From: an uncultured Pelagibacteraceae bacterium
Lineage (GTDB): Bacteria; Pseudomonadota; Alphaproteobacteria; Pelagibacterales; Pelagibacteraceae
DNA: 53,652 bases
Reading direction: 5' to 3'
Assembly (NCBI GenBank): GCA_902572515.1
Contig: CACGGJ010000006.1
Coordinates: 1 to 53,652, forward strand
Shown one piece after another: positions 1 through 9,185 of the stretch. Within the stretch, counting starts at the first letter, position 1. Every line of letters begins with the position of its first letter. The notes beneath the pieces were generated by a model that was not told where the DNA came from, searched no databases, and saw only the letters and a program-made list of their open reading frames with translations. The position numbers and the translations under genes were made by a program.

Positions 1-1
1 T

Positions 2-1189
2 GCAGTAATAGGTAAAACTACTAAATCTAAAAAAATAGAGCTTTATTTTGATGAAGAAAAAGTTGCAGACATTCCAGTTAATACCTTGGTTGAAAACTCT
101 CCTATGTACGATCGAAAATGGAAAAAAGCAAAACTTCCTAAAAAAAATAAGATTAAAAAAGAAGATATCAAACATTTAAAAATTATAGATGTATTAAAAA
201 AAATTTTAGCAAATCCTAATGTGTGTAGCAAAGAATGGATTTGGCAGCAGTATGATCATACAGTCATGGGAGATACAATACAAAAACCTGGTGGGGATGC
301 TGGTGTTGTAAGAGTTCATGGAACGGATAAAGCTGTAGCTGCTTCTGTTGATTCATCTGCGGTTTATTGTTGGGCCCATCCTTTAACTGGTGGAAAGCAA
401 GTAGTTTGTGAAAGTTTCAGGAATCTTATATCTGTTGGTGCAAAACCGATTGCTATTACCAATTGTTTAAATTTTGGTAGTCCTGAAAATGAAGAAAACA
501 TGGGTGAGTTTGTTGAATGTGTTCAAGGAATTGGTGAAGCTAGCGAATATTTGAAATTCCCAGTAGTTTCTGGAAATGTATCTTTCTACAACCAAACAAA
601 AGATCAAGGTATAAAGCCTACACCTGCAATTGGTGGAGTTGGGTTAATAAAAGATCACAAGAATATGATCACTATGGAATTTAAAGAAGTTGATAATTTA
701 GTTTTAGTGATTGGAAAAACCGAAGGACATATTGATCAAAGTTTATTTGCAAGAAATATTTTAGATGAAAAAAATGGACCCCCGCCTGAAGTAAATTTAT
801 TTAATGAAAAAAATAATGGTGAAACATTGCTGAAATTGATTGATAATAATTTAATAAAAAGTGCTCATGACGTTTCTTTAGGAGGTATAATTACTGCAGT
901 AGCAAAAATGTGTATTAAAGGAAAAAAAGGAATAAATATTAAAAAACCTAAATATCTAATTAATGAAATAGAATACTTTTTTGCTGAAGATCAAGGTAGA
1001 TATATTATAGAGATAAACAAAAAAGATTTTAAAAAAGTAGCAGATATATTGGATAAAAATGCAGTCCATTTTGATGAACTTGGCACAATTAGTGAAAATG
1101 AACTATATATTAATGATAAGACAAAAGTTACAATTGACGAATTATCAACATCTAATAAAAGTTGGCTTACTAAATATATGAGTAAATAA
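2..1189 (+). CDS. purL: Phosphoribosylformylglycinamidine synthase II, C-terminal part (5' truncated by window)
   Basis: This is the C-terminal half of the large subunit that converts FGAR, glutamine and ATP to FGAM in cytoplasmic purine synthesis. The frame is open from base 2, so the gene starts upstream and the ATG at base 86 is internal. Visible family features are the second ATP-binding/AIRS-like half, with the GGDAGVVRVHG segment, a stretch around SVGAKPIAITNCLNFG, VSGNVSFYNQ, and SAHDVSLGGI near the end. The length and sequence fit the small (non-fused) PurL of alphaproteobacteria, which works with PurQ and PurS. The stop overlaps the next start by one base (TAATG), so it is probably co-transcribed with bolA and the glutaredoxin. 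Confidence 0.95.
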   Translation, partial: AVIGKTTKSKKIELYFDEEKVADIPVNTLVENSPMYDRKWKKAKLPKKNKIKKEDIKHLKIIDVLKKILANPNVCSKEWIWQQYDHTVMGDTIQKPGGDAGVVRVHGTDKAVAASVDSSAVYCWAHPLTGGKQVVCESFRNLISVGAKPIAITNCLNFGSPENEENMGEFVECVQGIGEASEYLKFPVVSGNVSFYNQTKDQGIKPTPAIGGVGLIKDHKNMITMEFKEVDNLVLVIGKTEGHIDQSLFARNILDEKNGPPPEVNLFNEKNNGETLLKLIDNNLIKSAHDVSLGGIITAVAKMCIKGKKGINIKKPKYLINEIEYFFAEDQGRYIIEINKKDFKKVADILDKNAVHFDELGTISENELYINDKTKVTIDELSTSNKSWLTKYMSK

Positions 1190-1419
1190 TGGCTATGGAT
1201 TTAAAAGAAATTGAGAATTTTATAAAAGAGGCAATGCCTGATGCAGTTGTTGAAATACAAGATTTGGCAGGTGATGGAAATCATTATTCAGCAACAGTTA
1301 CATCGTCTCAATTTTCTGGAAAAAGTAAAATTGAGCAACATAAAATGGTTTATAACTCATTAAAAGGTAGAATGGGTAATGAACTTCATGCATTAGCAAT
1401 TAAAACAAAGGAGAGTTAA
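1189..1419 (+). CDS. bolA: BolA family protein
   Basis: A 76-residue BolA/IbaG-type protein. BolA proteins bind CGFS monothiol glutaredoxins and a shared [2Fe-2S] cluster in iron-sulfur trafficking. The whole length is the BolA fold; candidate ligand or core histidines are at about residues 32, 51 and 67, the last in the family-typical ELHAL segment. It overlaps the purL stop by one base and its stop is directly followed by the glutaredoxin start. This is the classic alphaproteobacterial bolA-grx pairing and supports partnership of the two products. A second ATG lies two codons downstream (MAMD), so the exact start could be residue 1 or 3. Confidence 0.93.
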   Translation: MAMDLKEIENFIKEAMPDAVVEIQDLAGDGNHYSATVTSSQFSGKSKIEQHKMVYNSLKGRMGNELHALAIKTKES

Positions 1420-1758
1420 ATGGATCAACAAACAAATGATTTAATTAAAAATGAAATTGAAAACAACGAAGTATGTTTATTTATGAAAGGAACGCCTGAC
1501 GCTCCACAATGTGGGTTTTCAATGGCCACTTCAAATATATTAAAAATCCTTGAAGTCAATTTCAAAGGTATAAATGTTCTGGAAAATCAAAATTTAAGAG
1601 AGGGTATTAAGGTTTTTAGTGATTGGCCAACAATTCCTCAACTTTATGTTAAAAATGAATTTGTAGGTGGATGTGACATTGTTAAAGAGATGTACGAAAG
1701 TGGTGAATTAGTAAAACTTTTTGAAAGTAAAAATATAAATTTTAAATCTAAGAGCTAA
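1420..1758 (+). CDS. grxD: Monothiol glutaredoxin, Grx4/GrxD type
   Basis: A cytosolic CGFS glutaredoxin of 112 residues that carries and delivers [2Fe-2S] clusters rather than reducing disulfides. The signature CGFS is at residues 31-34, followed by the TIPQLY cis-proline segment and the GGCD glutathione-binding region, at normal family spacing and length. Its start abuts the bolA stop without a gap, consistent with translation coupling and with the known BolA-Grx complex. Its TAA is immediately next to the stop of the convergent rpsD, and no terminator hairpin separates them, so the two transcripts probably run into each other. Confidence 0.95.
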   Translation: MDQQTNDLIKNEIENNEVCLFMKGTPDAPQCGFSMATSNILKILEVNFKGINVLENQNLREGIKVFSDWPTIPQLYVKNEFVGGCDIVKEMYESGELVKLFESKNINFKSKS

Positions 1759-2376
1759 TTATCTAGAATAATATTCGATTACTAAATTAGGCTCCATAAC
1801 AATTGGATATGGAACTTCTTCAAATTTTGGAACTCTAACAAATTTAAATTTTTTATTTTTTTCATCCATCTGAATATATTCTGGAGTTTCTCTCTCTTTA
1901 TTTGCAAGAGCAATATCAATAATTGCAAGTTGTTTTGATTTGTCTCTTATCTCGATTGCATCTTCTTCTTTAACAAGGTAACTAGCAATATTCACTTTTT
2001 TACCATTAACTCTAACATGTCCATGATTTATCAATTGCCTAGCAGAAAATATTGTTGTTGAAAATTTTGCTCTATAGATTACAGAATCTAATCTTCTTTC
2101 AAGAAGTCCAATTAAGTTTTCCCCAGTATCTCCTTTAAGCATCACTGCTTTTTTGTAAATATTTCTAAATTGTCTCTCATTTATGTTCCCATAATAGGCT
2201 TTTAATTTTTGCTTAGCCTGAAGCTGAATTCCATAATCAGATGGCTTAGATGTTTTTGTTTGACCATGTTGGCCCGGTCCATAAGCTCTAGTATTAAAAG
2301 GACTTTTGGGCCTTCCCCATAAGTTAACTTTTAATCTTCTATCTACTTTATGTTTAGAGTTTAATCTTTTTGTCAT
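1759..2376 (-). CDS. rpsD: 30S ribosomal protein S4
   Basis: Primary 16S rRNA-binding protein of the small ribosomal subunit, 205 residues, the normal length. The alphaproteobacterial S4 beginning ([15 protein letters not shown]) is followed by a [19 protein letters not shown] region, and the S4 RNA-binding domain covers about residues 92-155, with [13 protein letters not shown] as its core. It lies 40 bases after trmJ as the last gene of the long minus-strand run and is convergent with the glutaredoxin gene. As usual in alphaproteobacteria, it stands outside the large ribosomal protein cluster. It may have its own promoter in the gap behind trmJ, but no clear one was identified. Confidence 0.97.
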   Translation of the reverse strand: MTKRLNSKHKVDRRLKVNLWGRPKSPFNTRAYGPGQHGQTKTSKPSDYGIQLQAKQKLKAYYGNINERQFRNIYKKAVMLKGDTGENLIGLLERRLDSVIYRAKFSTTIFSARQLINHGHVRVNGKKVNIASYLVKEEDAIEIRDKSKQLAIIDIALANKERETPEYIQMDEKNKKFKFVRVPKFEEVPYPIVMEPNLVIEYYSR

Positions 2377-2416
2377 TTAATAGTGGGCTTTATAAACTTA
2401 CTCATAATTTTGTCAA

Positions 2417-3130
2417 TCAACGTTTTTTACCTAAACTTGCAAATACCCCTGATAAAATACGTGTTTCTTTGGTAGATAATTCCATTCTATAAAAAATATT
2501 TCTCAAGTTTTCAAGCATTATCGGTTTCTTCTCTTTTGATTTAAAAAAATTAATCTCTTCAAGATTCTGTATACAAAGATTTGCCATAGCAACTATCTCT
2601 TTTTTAGATGCTGATTTAACTTTACTTGATTTCTTAAAAGAAGATGCTTTTGAATTAATTATGCTTGATAGATACTGAGCAATTATTATTAAGCTGTGAG
2701 ATAGATTTAATGATTTAAAATCAGGATTAGTTGGAATTTGAAGAGTGTAATTTGCATAACTTATTTCATTGTTTGATAAGCCAGATGCTTCTGAACCAAA
2801 TAAAAAAGCTAATTTTTTTCTATAGTTAAGTTTTTTTAAATCTTCTAACTGAATATGTTTAATATTTTTATTTCTAAATCGAGCTGATGTTGCAATTACA
2901 ATATCAATATTTTTTAAAGATCTTTCTAAGTTTTCAAAATTCTTTGCTTTATTTATTATATTTTTTGCTCCTACTGAAGTTGCCAAAATTTTATCATTTG
3001 GAAATATTGGTTTTGGATCAATAACAATAAGTTTATTAAAGTTAAAATTTTTCAATCCCCTTGCACAGGCTCCAATATTTTCTGAGAGCTGAGGTTTGTG
3101 TAAAATAAAAGAAATATTATTAGCTGACAT
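2417..3130 (-). CDS. trmJ: tRNA (cytidine/uridine-2'-O-)-methyltransferase, TrmJ-like SpoU family
   Basis: A 237-residue SPOUT methyltransferase. The SpoU trefoil-knot domain fills the first ~160 residues, starting with the family beginning SFILHKPQLSENIGACARG and including LFGSEASGLSN (motif 2) and the QIPTNPDFKSLNLSHS segment (motif 3). A short lysine-rich C-terminal part follows, as in TrmJ, which 2'-O-methylates position 32 of several tRNAs using SAM. The start overlaps the DUF1989 gene stop by one base. The assignment to TrmJ rather than another LasT/TrmH-class enzyme rests on the N-terminus and overall length. Confidence 0.85.
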   Translation of the reverse strand: MSANNISFILHKPQLSENIGACARGLKNFNFNKLIVIDPKPIFPNDKILATSVGAKNIINKAKNFENLERSLKNIDIVIATSARFRNKNIKHIQLEDLKKLNYRKKLAFLFGSEASGLSNNEISYANYTLQIPTNPDFKSLNLSHSLIIIAQYLSSIINSKASSFKKSSKVKSASKKEIVAMANLCIQNLEEINFFKSKEKKPIMLENLRNIFYRMELSTKETRILSGVFASLGKKR

Positions 3131-3993
3131 TAATCTATACCATGATTTCTGTTATAATTAGAAATAGCTGATGGTTTGATATCATTTAAATATTTAGGAT
3201 CAACTGTCCAAGTAGAAACTTTTAATGGATAACATTTTGCAGCATCAGATGAATGTTCAGATCCACAATCACCTCCTGGACAAGCAGAAAGAGCACCCAA
3301 TAAATCTGTTTCAGCAAAAAATTCTAAATAATCACCAGGTCTAACTGGACTTGCTTTCATAAAATATTGTTTTGTATCATTGGTAAATCCAGTTAACATA
3401 AAAACATTTAATACATCATGAACTATTTTTTCTGCATGATCTAATTGAATGTTTTTTTCTTTTACCAAAGCCCTTGTTAGATTTGAATGACAACAAAAAT
3501 GATAATCGTTATCGCTCAAAAGTTTAGATGTATAAGGATCACATCTAGTACCAATGACATCATGAACTGATCCTCCGTCTTTATCATAATCATACCAATC
3601 TAAAGTATCCCAAGTTATTGTTGCTAAAGATCTAAGATAGGGAAAACTACTAAACATTTTATCGCCTACAGAAAGATGGGTTCCATAGAGTGCTCTTGTT
3701 TTTCCTGAGTAGAATTTTTCCTCTAAATTATTTAAATTAAATAAATTTAAATCACCTACTTGAGGTCCCTCTATACTTTCAATTCTAAAAAACTCACCAA
3801 ATTTAACTTCAAACGTTTTTGCATCTCTTGGAGGTATTATAAACTCCTCTTTTTTAACCAAGTATTCTCGAGCGGAATGTAAGATTTTTAAATTTTTTTC
3901 TTCAATATTAGTATTTGGGTAACAAACTATTGGTTTGGCTCCTATTCTATCTTTTAGATCAGATGGTTTTTCTGAAAATTTTTTAATTTTCAT
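3130..3993 (-). CDS. DUF1989 / urea carboxylase-associated family protein
   Basis: A 287-residue cytoplasmic protein of the DUF1989 family, named for members near urea carboxylase; its biochemical role here is unknown. Recognisable parts are the region FRIESIEGPQVGDLNLFN (about residues 69-86), a central RALYGTHLSVGDK, a histidine- and cysteine-rich DYHFCCHSNLTRAL, and the C-terminal SACPGGDCGSEHSSD cluster, which looks like a metal site. The start overlaps the cimA stop (ATGA type), and its own stop overlaps the trmJ start, so it is translationally coupled into the cysS-cimA-trmJ string. A link to citramalate or branched-chain amino acid metabolism is only a contextual guess. Confidence 0.8.
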   Translation of the reverse strand: MKIKKFSEKPSDLKDRIGAKPIVCYPNTNIEEKNLKILHSAREYLVKKEEFIIPPRDAKTFEVKFGEFFRIESIEGPQVGDLNLFNLNNLEEKFYSGKTRALYGTHLSVGDKMFSSFPYLRSLATITWDTLDWYDYDKDGGSVHDVIGTRCDPYTSKLLSDNDYHFCCHSNLTRALVKEKNIQLDHAEKIVHDVLNVFMLTGFTNDTKQYFMKASPVRPGDYLEFFAETDLLGALSACPGGDCGSEHSSDAAKCYPLKVSTWTVDPKYLNDIKPSAISNYNRNHGID

Positions 3994-5598
3994 TCTTGCG
4001 AACTTCCGGGAGCTTTATCCTTAAATAACTTATAATCTAAACTATCAACAAGAGCTTTAAAGGATGCATCAATGATATTTGGTGATACCCCAATAGTAAA
4101 CCAATTAACACCTTTCGAATCTGTACTTTCAATACTAACTCTTGTGACAGCTTCTGTACCAGTGTTCAAAATTCTTACTTTGTAATCAACTAGTCTTAAA
4201 TCTTTTAAATATTCTGAATATTTAGCAAGCTTGTTAACATTCTTTCTAATTGCATTATCTAGAGCATTAACAGGTCCGTTTCCTTGTCCTTCACACAAAA
4301 TTTTGTCTCCATCTACTTCTAATTGAGCTTTTGCATATGAAACAATTTCTCCTACACTATCTTTCTTTACAGAAACATCATATTCATTAATTGAAATATA
4401 TCTTGGTATCTCGCCCATTAATCTTCGAGCTAACAGTTCAAAGGATGCATCAGCACCATCATAACTATAACCAATAAATTCTCTATCTTTCACTTCATCT
4501 AAAAGTTTTTTAATTTTTGGATCGCTTTTCTCAACTTTAATTCCAATTGAATTCAGTCTCGACATTATATTAGATTGTCCTGATTGATCTGAAACTACAA
4601 TATTTCTAGAGTTTCCAACTTCTTCTGGATTTATGTGCTCATAGGTTTTAGGATCTTTTTGAACTGCTGATACATGCATTCCGCCCTTGTGAGAAAAAGC
4701 AGAAGCTCCAACATAAGGTAAATGTTTATTGGGTTTTCTATTTAATATCTCATCTAATAATCTTGAGCATTGAGTTAAGTTTTTTTAAATTTTCTCTTTT
4801 AATACTTAGTTCAAATTTGTCTGAAAAATCTTTTTTTAAAAAAAATGAAGGAATTAATGACATTAAATTCGCATTTCCACATCTTTCTCCCAAACCATTG
4901 ATTGTACCCTGGACTTGTCTAACACCTGCTTGAACTGCTGCAAGACTATTAGCAACTGCGTTTTCAGTATCATTATGAGCATGTATTCCTAAATTTTCCC
5001 CCGGAATGTGTTTAATTACTTCACGAACAATTTTGGTTACTTCATTAGGAAGCGTTCCTCCGTTTGTATCGCATAAAACAATCCACCTTGCTCCATTATC
5101 ATAAGCAGCTTTTAAACATGACATTGCATATTCTGGATTAGCTTTATATCCATCAAAAAAATGTTCAGCATCAAACATGAATTCTTTTCCAGATTTAACA
5201 ATGTGTTTTGTGCTTTCACTTATATTCATTAAATTCTGCTCATTACTTATTCCTAGTGCGACATCCACTTGAAAATCCCATGATTTTCCAAACAAACAAA
5301 CAGATGTACTTTTTGAATTAATTAATGATGAGAGCATAGGATCATTTTCTGCGCTGTGTTCAGATTTTTTAGTCATTCCAAATGCAGTTAATTTCGTTGA
5401 TTTAAAATTATGATCTTTGTTGAAAAACTCAGTATCAGTTGGATTTGCTCCTGGCCATCCTCCCTCAACATAATCCACACCTAAATTATCTAATGCTGAT
5501 GAGATTTTTTCTTTATCATCAATTGAAAAATCTACACCTTGGGTTTGTGCACCATCACGCAGTGTTGTATCAAATATATAAAGCTGTTCTTTGCTCAT
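3990..5598 (-). CDS. cimA: (R)-citramalate synthase, frameshifted
   Basis: Condenses pyruvate and acetyl-CoA to citramalate, a threonine-independent entry into isoleucine synthesis. The N-terminal HMGL-type TIM barrel starts with IFDTTLRDGAQTQG and includes the metal-binding GIHAHNDTENAVANSL. A linker follows with GASAFSHKGGMHVSAV, then the LeuA-type allosteric domain. The gene is read as two frames, 4750-5598 and 3990-4679. Removing one base from the 7-base T run at 4780-4786 (coding A run) joins them through NLTQCSRLLDEILNRKPN, giving about 535 residues, normal for CimA. It overlaps cysS by 4 bases (ATGA). The break could be a sequence error, slippage or a recent mutation. Confidence 0.88.
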
Positions 5599-6950
5599 TT
5601 AAATTTCCAAGTCGTTTTACCATCTTTATCTTCTATTAAAACACCTTTGTCTAAAAGCTCATTTCTAATTTTATCAGCTTCTTCGTATTTTTTGTTCTCT
5701 CTAGCCCTATTTCTTTCCTGAATTTTTTGTAAAATTTCTTTTTCAGAAATTAAAGCTTTGCTAATTTTAAATTTAAGCCAATTTTCTTTACTTTCATTTA
5801 ATAGTCCTACAAATTTACAAGCAGAAACAAATAAAGATTTATCTTCATCGTTACCTTTTTGAGCTTTATCATATAATTTATGTAAATTAGCAATATATCC
5901 AGGTGTATTTAAATCATCGTAAAGTGGCTGAAGAATTTCATCAGAAACTTTAGAATTATTTTCAATATCTAAATATGAATTGTACCATTTGTTTATCGTG
6001 TTTTGACAGTCGTTCAGAAGTTTATCATTCCAATCTAATGGTTGTTTATAATGTGCGCTTAGCAAAGCTAATCTTAAGACTTGACCGCTAATCTTATTTC
6101 TAAAATCTTTTATTTTTAAAATATTTCCCTGAGACTTAGCCATCTTTTCATTAGACATAGTGATGAATGCATTATGCATCCAAAATTTTGCAAATATTTT
6201 TGTATCATTAGCGCATCTTGATTGAGCTATTTCATTTTCATGATGAGGAAATAACAAATCTGTACCACCTCCATGAATATCAAACTCATCTCCTAAAAAT
6301 TTCTTTGACATTGCTGAACACTCCAGATGCCATCCTGGTCTTCCTTTGCCCCATGGAGATTCCCATGATGGTTCATCATCTTTAGAAGGTTTCCATAAAA
6401 CAAAATCTTCAGAATTTTTTTTATATTCACTGACTTCTATTCTTGATCCAGCAATGAGTTCATCTAATTTTTTATTTGATAGCTGGCCATAATCCTTGAA
6501 TTTTTTAACCTCAAAATAAACATGTTTATTATTTTCATAAGCAAATTCTTTTTTTATTAATTCAGAAATCATTTCAATCATCAAATCTATATTTTCTGTT
6601 GCTTTAGGTTGATGAGTTGGTTCTTCACAATTTAAGTAATGACAATCTTCACTAAAAATTTTAGTTACCTTGCTTGTTAATTCTGAAATTGAAATATTAT
6701 TTTCTTTTGAAAATTTAATTATTTTATCATCTACATCAGTAATATTTCGCACATAAGTAACTTTAGGATAATTTTTTTTAAAAATTTTAAATAAAATATC
6801 AAATACAACTATTGGTCTTGCGTTCCCAATATGGGGATCATCATAAACGGTTGGACCACATACATACATTCTAATGTTACTTTTATCTAGTGGAACAAAC
6901 TTCTCTTTTTTGTTTGTTAGATTGTTTGTTAAAAAAATATCTTTACTCAT
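5595..6950 (-). CDS. cysS: Cysteinyl-tRNA synthetase
   Basis: Class I aminoacyl-tRNA synthetase charging tRNA-Cys, 451 residues, the normal length. The zinc-binding cysteine is in MYVCGPTVYD (C31), the HIGH-like signature reads HIGN at 40-43, a second zinc/cysteine-recognition part is GWHLECSAMS, and the KMSKS loop appears as KMAKSQGN. The helical anticodon-binding part forms the C-terminal ~150 residues. It sits between nadE (46-base gap, with a terminator-like hairpin) and cimA (4-base overlap). The hairpin upstream suggests the cysS-cimA-DUF1989-trmJ set may be partly insulated from nadE. Confidence 0.97.
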   Translation of the reverse strand: MSKDIFLTNNLTNKKEKFVPLDKSNIRMYVCGPTVYDDPHIGNARPIVVFDILFKIFKKNYPKVTYVRNITDVDDKIIKFSKENNISISELTSKVTKIFSEDCHYLNCEEPTHQPKATENIDLMIEMISELIKKEFAYENNKHVYFEVKKFKDYGQLSNKKLDELIAGSRIEVSEYKKNSEDFVLWKPSKDDEPSWESPWGKGRPGWHLECSAMSKKFLGDEFDIHGGGTDLLFPHHENEIAQSRCANDTKIFAKFWMHNAFITMSNEKMAKSQGNILKIKDFRNKISGQVLRLALLSAHYKQPLDWNDKLLNDCQNTINKWYNSYLDIENNSKVSDEILQPLYDDLNTPGYIANLHKLYDKAQKGNDEDKSLFVSACKFVGLLNESKENWLKFKISKALISEKEILQKIQERNRARENKKYEEADKIRNELLDKGVLIEDKDGKTTWKFK

Positions 6951-6971
6951 TATTTTAGGAATATACTTAAA

Positions 6972-6993
6972 AAATAGATTTGTGAATCTATTT
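6972..6993 (-). terminator. Terminator-like hairpin between nadE and cysS
   Basis: On the minus strand a 9-bp perfect stem (AAATAGATT / AATCTATTT, 6972-6980 with 6985-6993) with a 4-base loop is followed by a run of T. It lies a few bases after the nadE stop and before the cysS start. The stem is A+T-rich, so it is probably a weak or partial terminator inside the run. Confidence 0.45.
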
Positions 6994-6995
6994 GA

Positions 6996-7733
6996 TTAAT
7001 TTGGAATTTTGCATACAGGAATTGGCTCCATTTTATGCAAATTTTGTTTTCTAATAGTTTCGTATTTAGCTCGATTAGCTGAATTAGGATTGTCCATTGC
7101 TTCTTCTAATTCTTCATATTTTAGTCCAAGTTGACCTTCATCAGTTCTTCCATCGTCCCATAAACCATCCGTGGGGGGCGCATCTATAATTTCTTTTAAA
7201 ATTCCAAGTTCTTTTCCAAGTTCCCAAACTTCAGTTTTATTACAATCAGCTATAGGAGATATATCTACTCCACCATCTCCGTATTTTGTGTAAAACCCAA
7301 CACCAAAATCTTCAACTTTATTTCCAGTTCCAACTACTATTCCTTTATTCGCTGCAGCAACTTGATAAAGCGTTGTCATTCTCAATCTAGCTCTAGAGTT
7401 CGCCATTCCATGTTCATTATCAAAATTTGATAAGCTGGTACTAAAAGCCAAAAATAACTCATCTAAATTGATAGTATGTGCCTCAACATTTTTAAAATTT
7501 TTAACTAACCACTCTTGATGCTTTAAACTTAAATCATGTTGATGTGATTTCTGTTTTATTGGCATTGACAAAACAATAGTTTTTAAACCTGTCATTGCGC
7601 TTAATGTACTAGAAACTGACGAATCTATTCCTCCAGAAATTCCTATAACCAACGATTCTGCCTTACTTGGCATATTATTTGCATAATCTTTAATCCAATT
7701 AGAAATAAAATTTACTTTTTCTGAAGCGTTCAT
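6996..7733 (-). CDS. nadE: NAD+ synthetase (ammonia-dependent type)
   Basis: Last step of NAD synthesis: amidation of deamido-NAD with ATP. A 245-residue N-type ATP pyrophosphatase with the P-loop GISGGIDSSVSS near residue 32, the GTGNKVEDFGVGFYTKYGDGG segment, and the C-terminal GLWDDGRTDEGQLG region that contacts substrate. The N-terminal glutaminase (nitrilase) domain of the long bacterial NadE is absent, so this enzyme should use free ammonia or an amidotransferase partner encoded elsewhere. It lies 28 bases after the DAHP synthase gene in the same direction. Confidence 0.93.
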   Translation of the reverse strand: MNASEKVNFISNWIKDYANNMPSKAESLVIGISGGIDSSVSSTLSAMTGLKTIVLSMPIKQKSHQHDLSLKHQEWLVKNFKNVEAHTINLDELFLAFSTSLSNFDNEHGMANSRARLRMTTLYQVAAANKGIVVGTGNKVEDFGVGFYTKYGDGGVDISPIADCNKTEVWELGKELGILKEIIDAPPTDGLWDDGRTDEGQLGLKYEELEEAMDNPNSANRAKYETIRKQNLHKMEPIPVCKIPN

Positions 7734-7761
7734 GATTTTAAAGTATTAGATATTTAGAATT

Positions 7762-9156
7762 TTACAATGTCTTAAGATGCCGCTCTATCTGCGTTTTTAG
7801 AATAAGAGCTATTCTTTTTATCTCATCAGAAATCAAAAAAGCTAATTCTAAAGCTTGGTTTGCATTTAGTCTTGGATCGCAATGTGTATGATATCTAGAT
7901 GATAAATCTTTTTCAGATATTTTTTGAGCACCACCTATACATTCTGTTACATCTTGACCAGTTAACTCAATATGGAGACCACCTGCGTAACTTCCTTCAC
8001 TTTGGTGGCAAGCAAAAACATTTTTAACTTCTTTTAATACACTGTTAAAAGGTCTTGTTTTAAATCCTGTGGCAGCTTTTATTGTATTACCATGACAAGG
8101 GTCACAAGACCAAATTACATTTAATCCCTCTTTTTTAATTGCTCTAATTAATTTTGGTAAAAATTTAGAAACATTATCTGAACCAAACCTTGATATTAAT
8201 GTAATTTTTCCTTTTTCATTTTTTGGATTTATTTTGTTACATAGATTAATTAAATCATCTGGTTTTAAAGTTGGTCCACATTTAATTCCTATTGGATTTT
8301 CTATACCTCTACAAAACTCAACATGACCACCATCAAGTTGCCTTGTTCTATCACCTATCCAAACAAAATGTGCTGAAGTAGCATGATTTTCTCCAGTTGT
8401 AGAATCTGTTCTGGTCATTGTTTCTTCGAAAGGCAAAAGTAAAGCTTCATGCGAAGTCCAAAAATTAACTGTTTTTAATCTCCTATTAAATTCAGCATTG
8501 ATGCCACATGCATCCATGAAAGAAAGCGCATCAGAAATTCTATCTTCTAATTCTTTAAATCTTTTTAACTCAGGTGAATTTTTTATAAATCCTAAATTCC
8601 AGTTATGAACATTCTTAAGATCTGCATAACCTCCATTAGAAAAGGCTCTAATTAAATTTAAAGTAGCAGCTGATTGTGAGTATGCCTTGAATAATCTTTT
8701 TGGATCAGGAACTCTTGCTTTTTCATTAAATTCCATACCGTTAATATTATCGCCTAAATAGCTTGGTAGCTCTACTCCATCTTTTGTTTCTGTAGGTGCA
8801 CTTCTAGGTTTTGAAAATTGTCCAGCTATTCTTCCAACTTTCACTACTGGTAATGAAGCAGAGTAAGTTAGAACTAATGACATTTGTAACATTAGTTTAA
8901 AAGTATCTCTTATATTATCCGGATTAAATTCTGCAAAACTTTCAGCACAATCTCCACCCTGAAGTAAAAATGCTTTTCCATCCACAACATCAGCTAACTG
9001 ACTTTTTAGATGTCTTGTTTCTCCAGCAAATACTAACGGAGGAAATGATCCTATCTTTTCCAAAACTTTATCCAGTTCTTTTTTATCTGGATATTCTGGA
9101 ATATGTTTCACAGGATATTTTCTCCAACTACTTTTTTTCCAACTTTTCATATTCAA
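7762..9156 (-). CDS. aroG: 3-deoxy-7-phosphoheptulonate (DAHP) synthase, class II
   Basis: First enzyme of the shikimate pathway, joining phosphoenolpyruvate and erythrose-4-phosphate. At 464 residues it belongs to the plant-type class II family, unrelated in sequence to E. coli AroF/G/H. Signatures are the beginning SSWRKYPVKHIPEYPD, PPLVFAGETRHL, LLQGGDCAESF, FWTSHEALLLPFEE, HFVWIGDRTR, WSCDPCHGNT and GGLHIELTGQDVTEC; these contain the metal ligands and PEP-binding residues. It sits between glmS (29 bases upstream) and nadE. Two methionines at the start (MNMKSW) leave a two-codon ambiguity. Confidence 0.95.
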   Translation of the reverse strand: MNMKSWKKSSWRKYPVKHIPEYPDKKELDKVLEKIGSFPPLVFAGETRHLKSQLADVVDGKAFLLQGGDCAESFAEFNPDNIRDTFKLMLQMSLVLTYSASLPVVKVGRIAGQFSKPRSAPTETKDGVELPSYLGDNINGMEFNEKARVPDPKRLFKAYSQSAATLNLIRAFSNGGYADLKNVHNWNLGFIKNSPELKRFKELEDRISDALSFMDACGINAEFNRRLKTVNFWTSHEALLLPFEETMTRTDSTTGENHATSAHFVWIGDRTRQLDGGHVEFCRGIENPIGIKCGPTLKPDDLINLCNKINPKNEKGKITLISRFGSDNVSKFLPKLIRAIKKEGLNVIWSCDPCHGNTIKAATGFKTRPFNSVLKEVKNVFACHQSEGSYAGGLHIELTGQDVTECIGGAQKISEKDLSSRYHTHCDPRLNANQALELAFLISDEIKRIALILKTQIERHLKTL

Positions 9157-9185
9157 CCTTGGGGTGTTTTAACAGAGTTTAAAGT

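Noticed and set aside
4750..5598. Programmed frameshifting of cimA as a regulatory device
   Set aside because: Seven other genes in the window are broken in the same way at homopolymers, so a general cause (sequence error or slippage) is more likely than a device specific to cimA.
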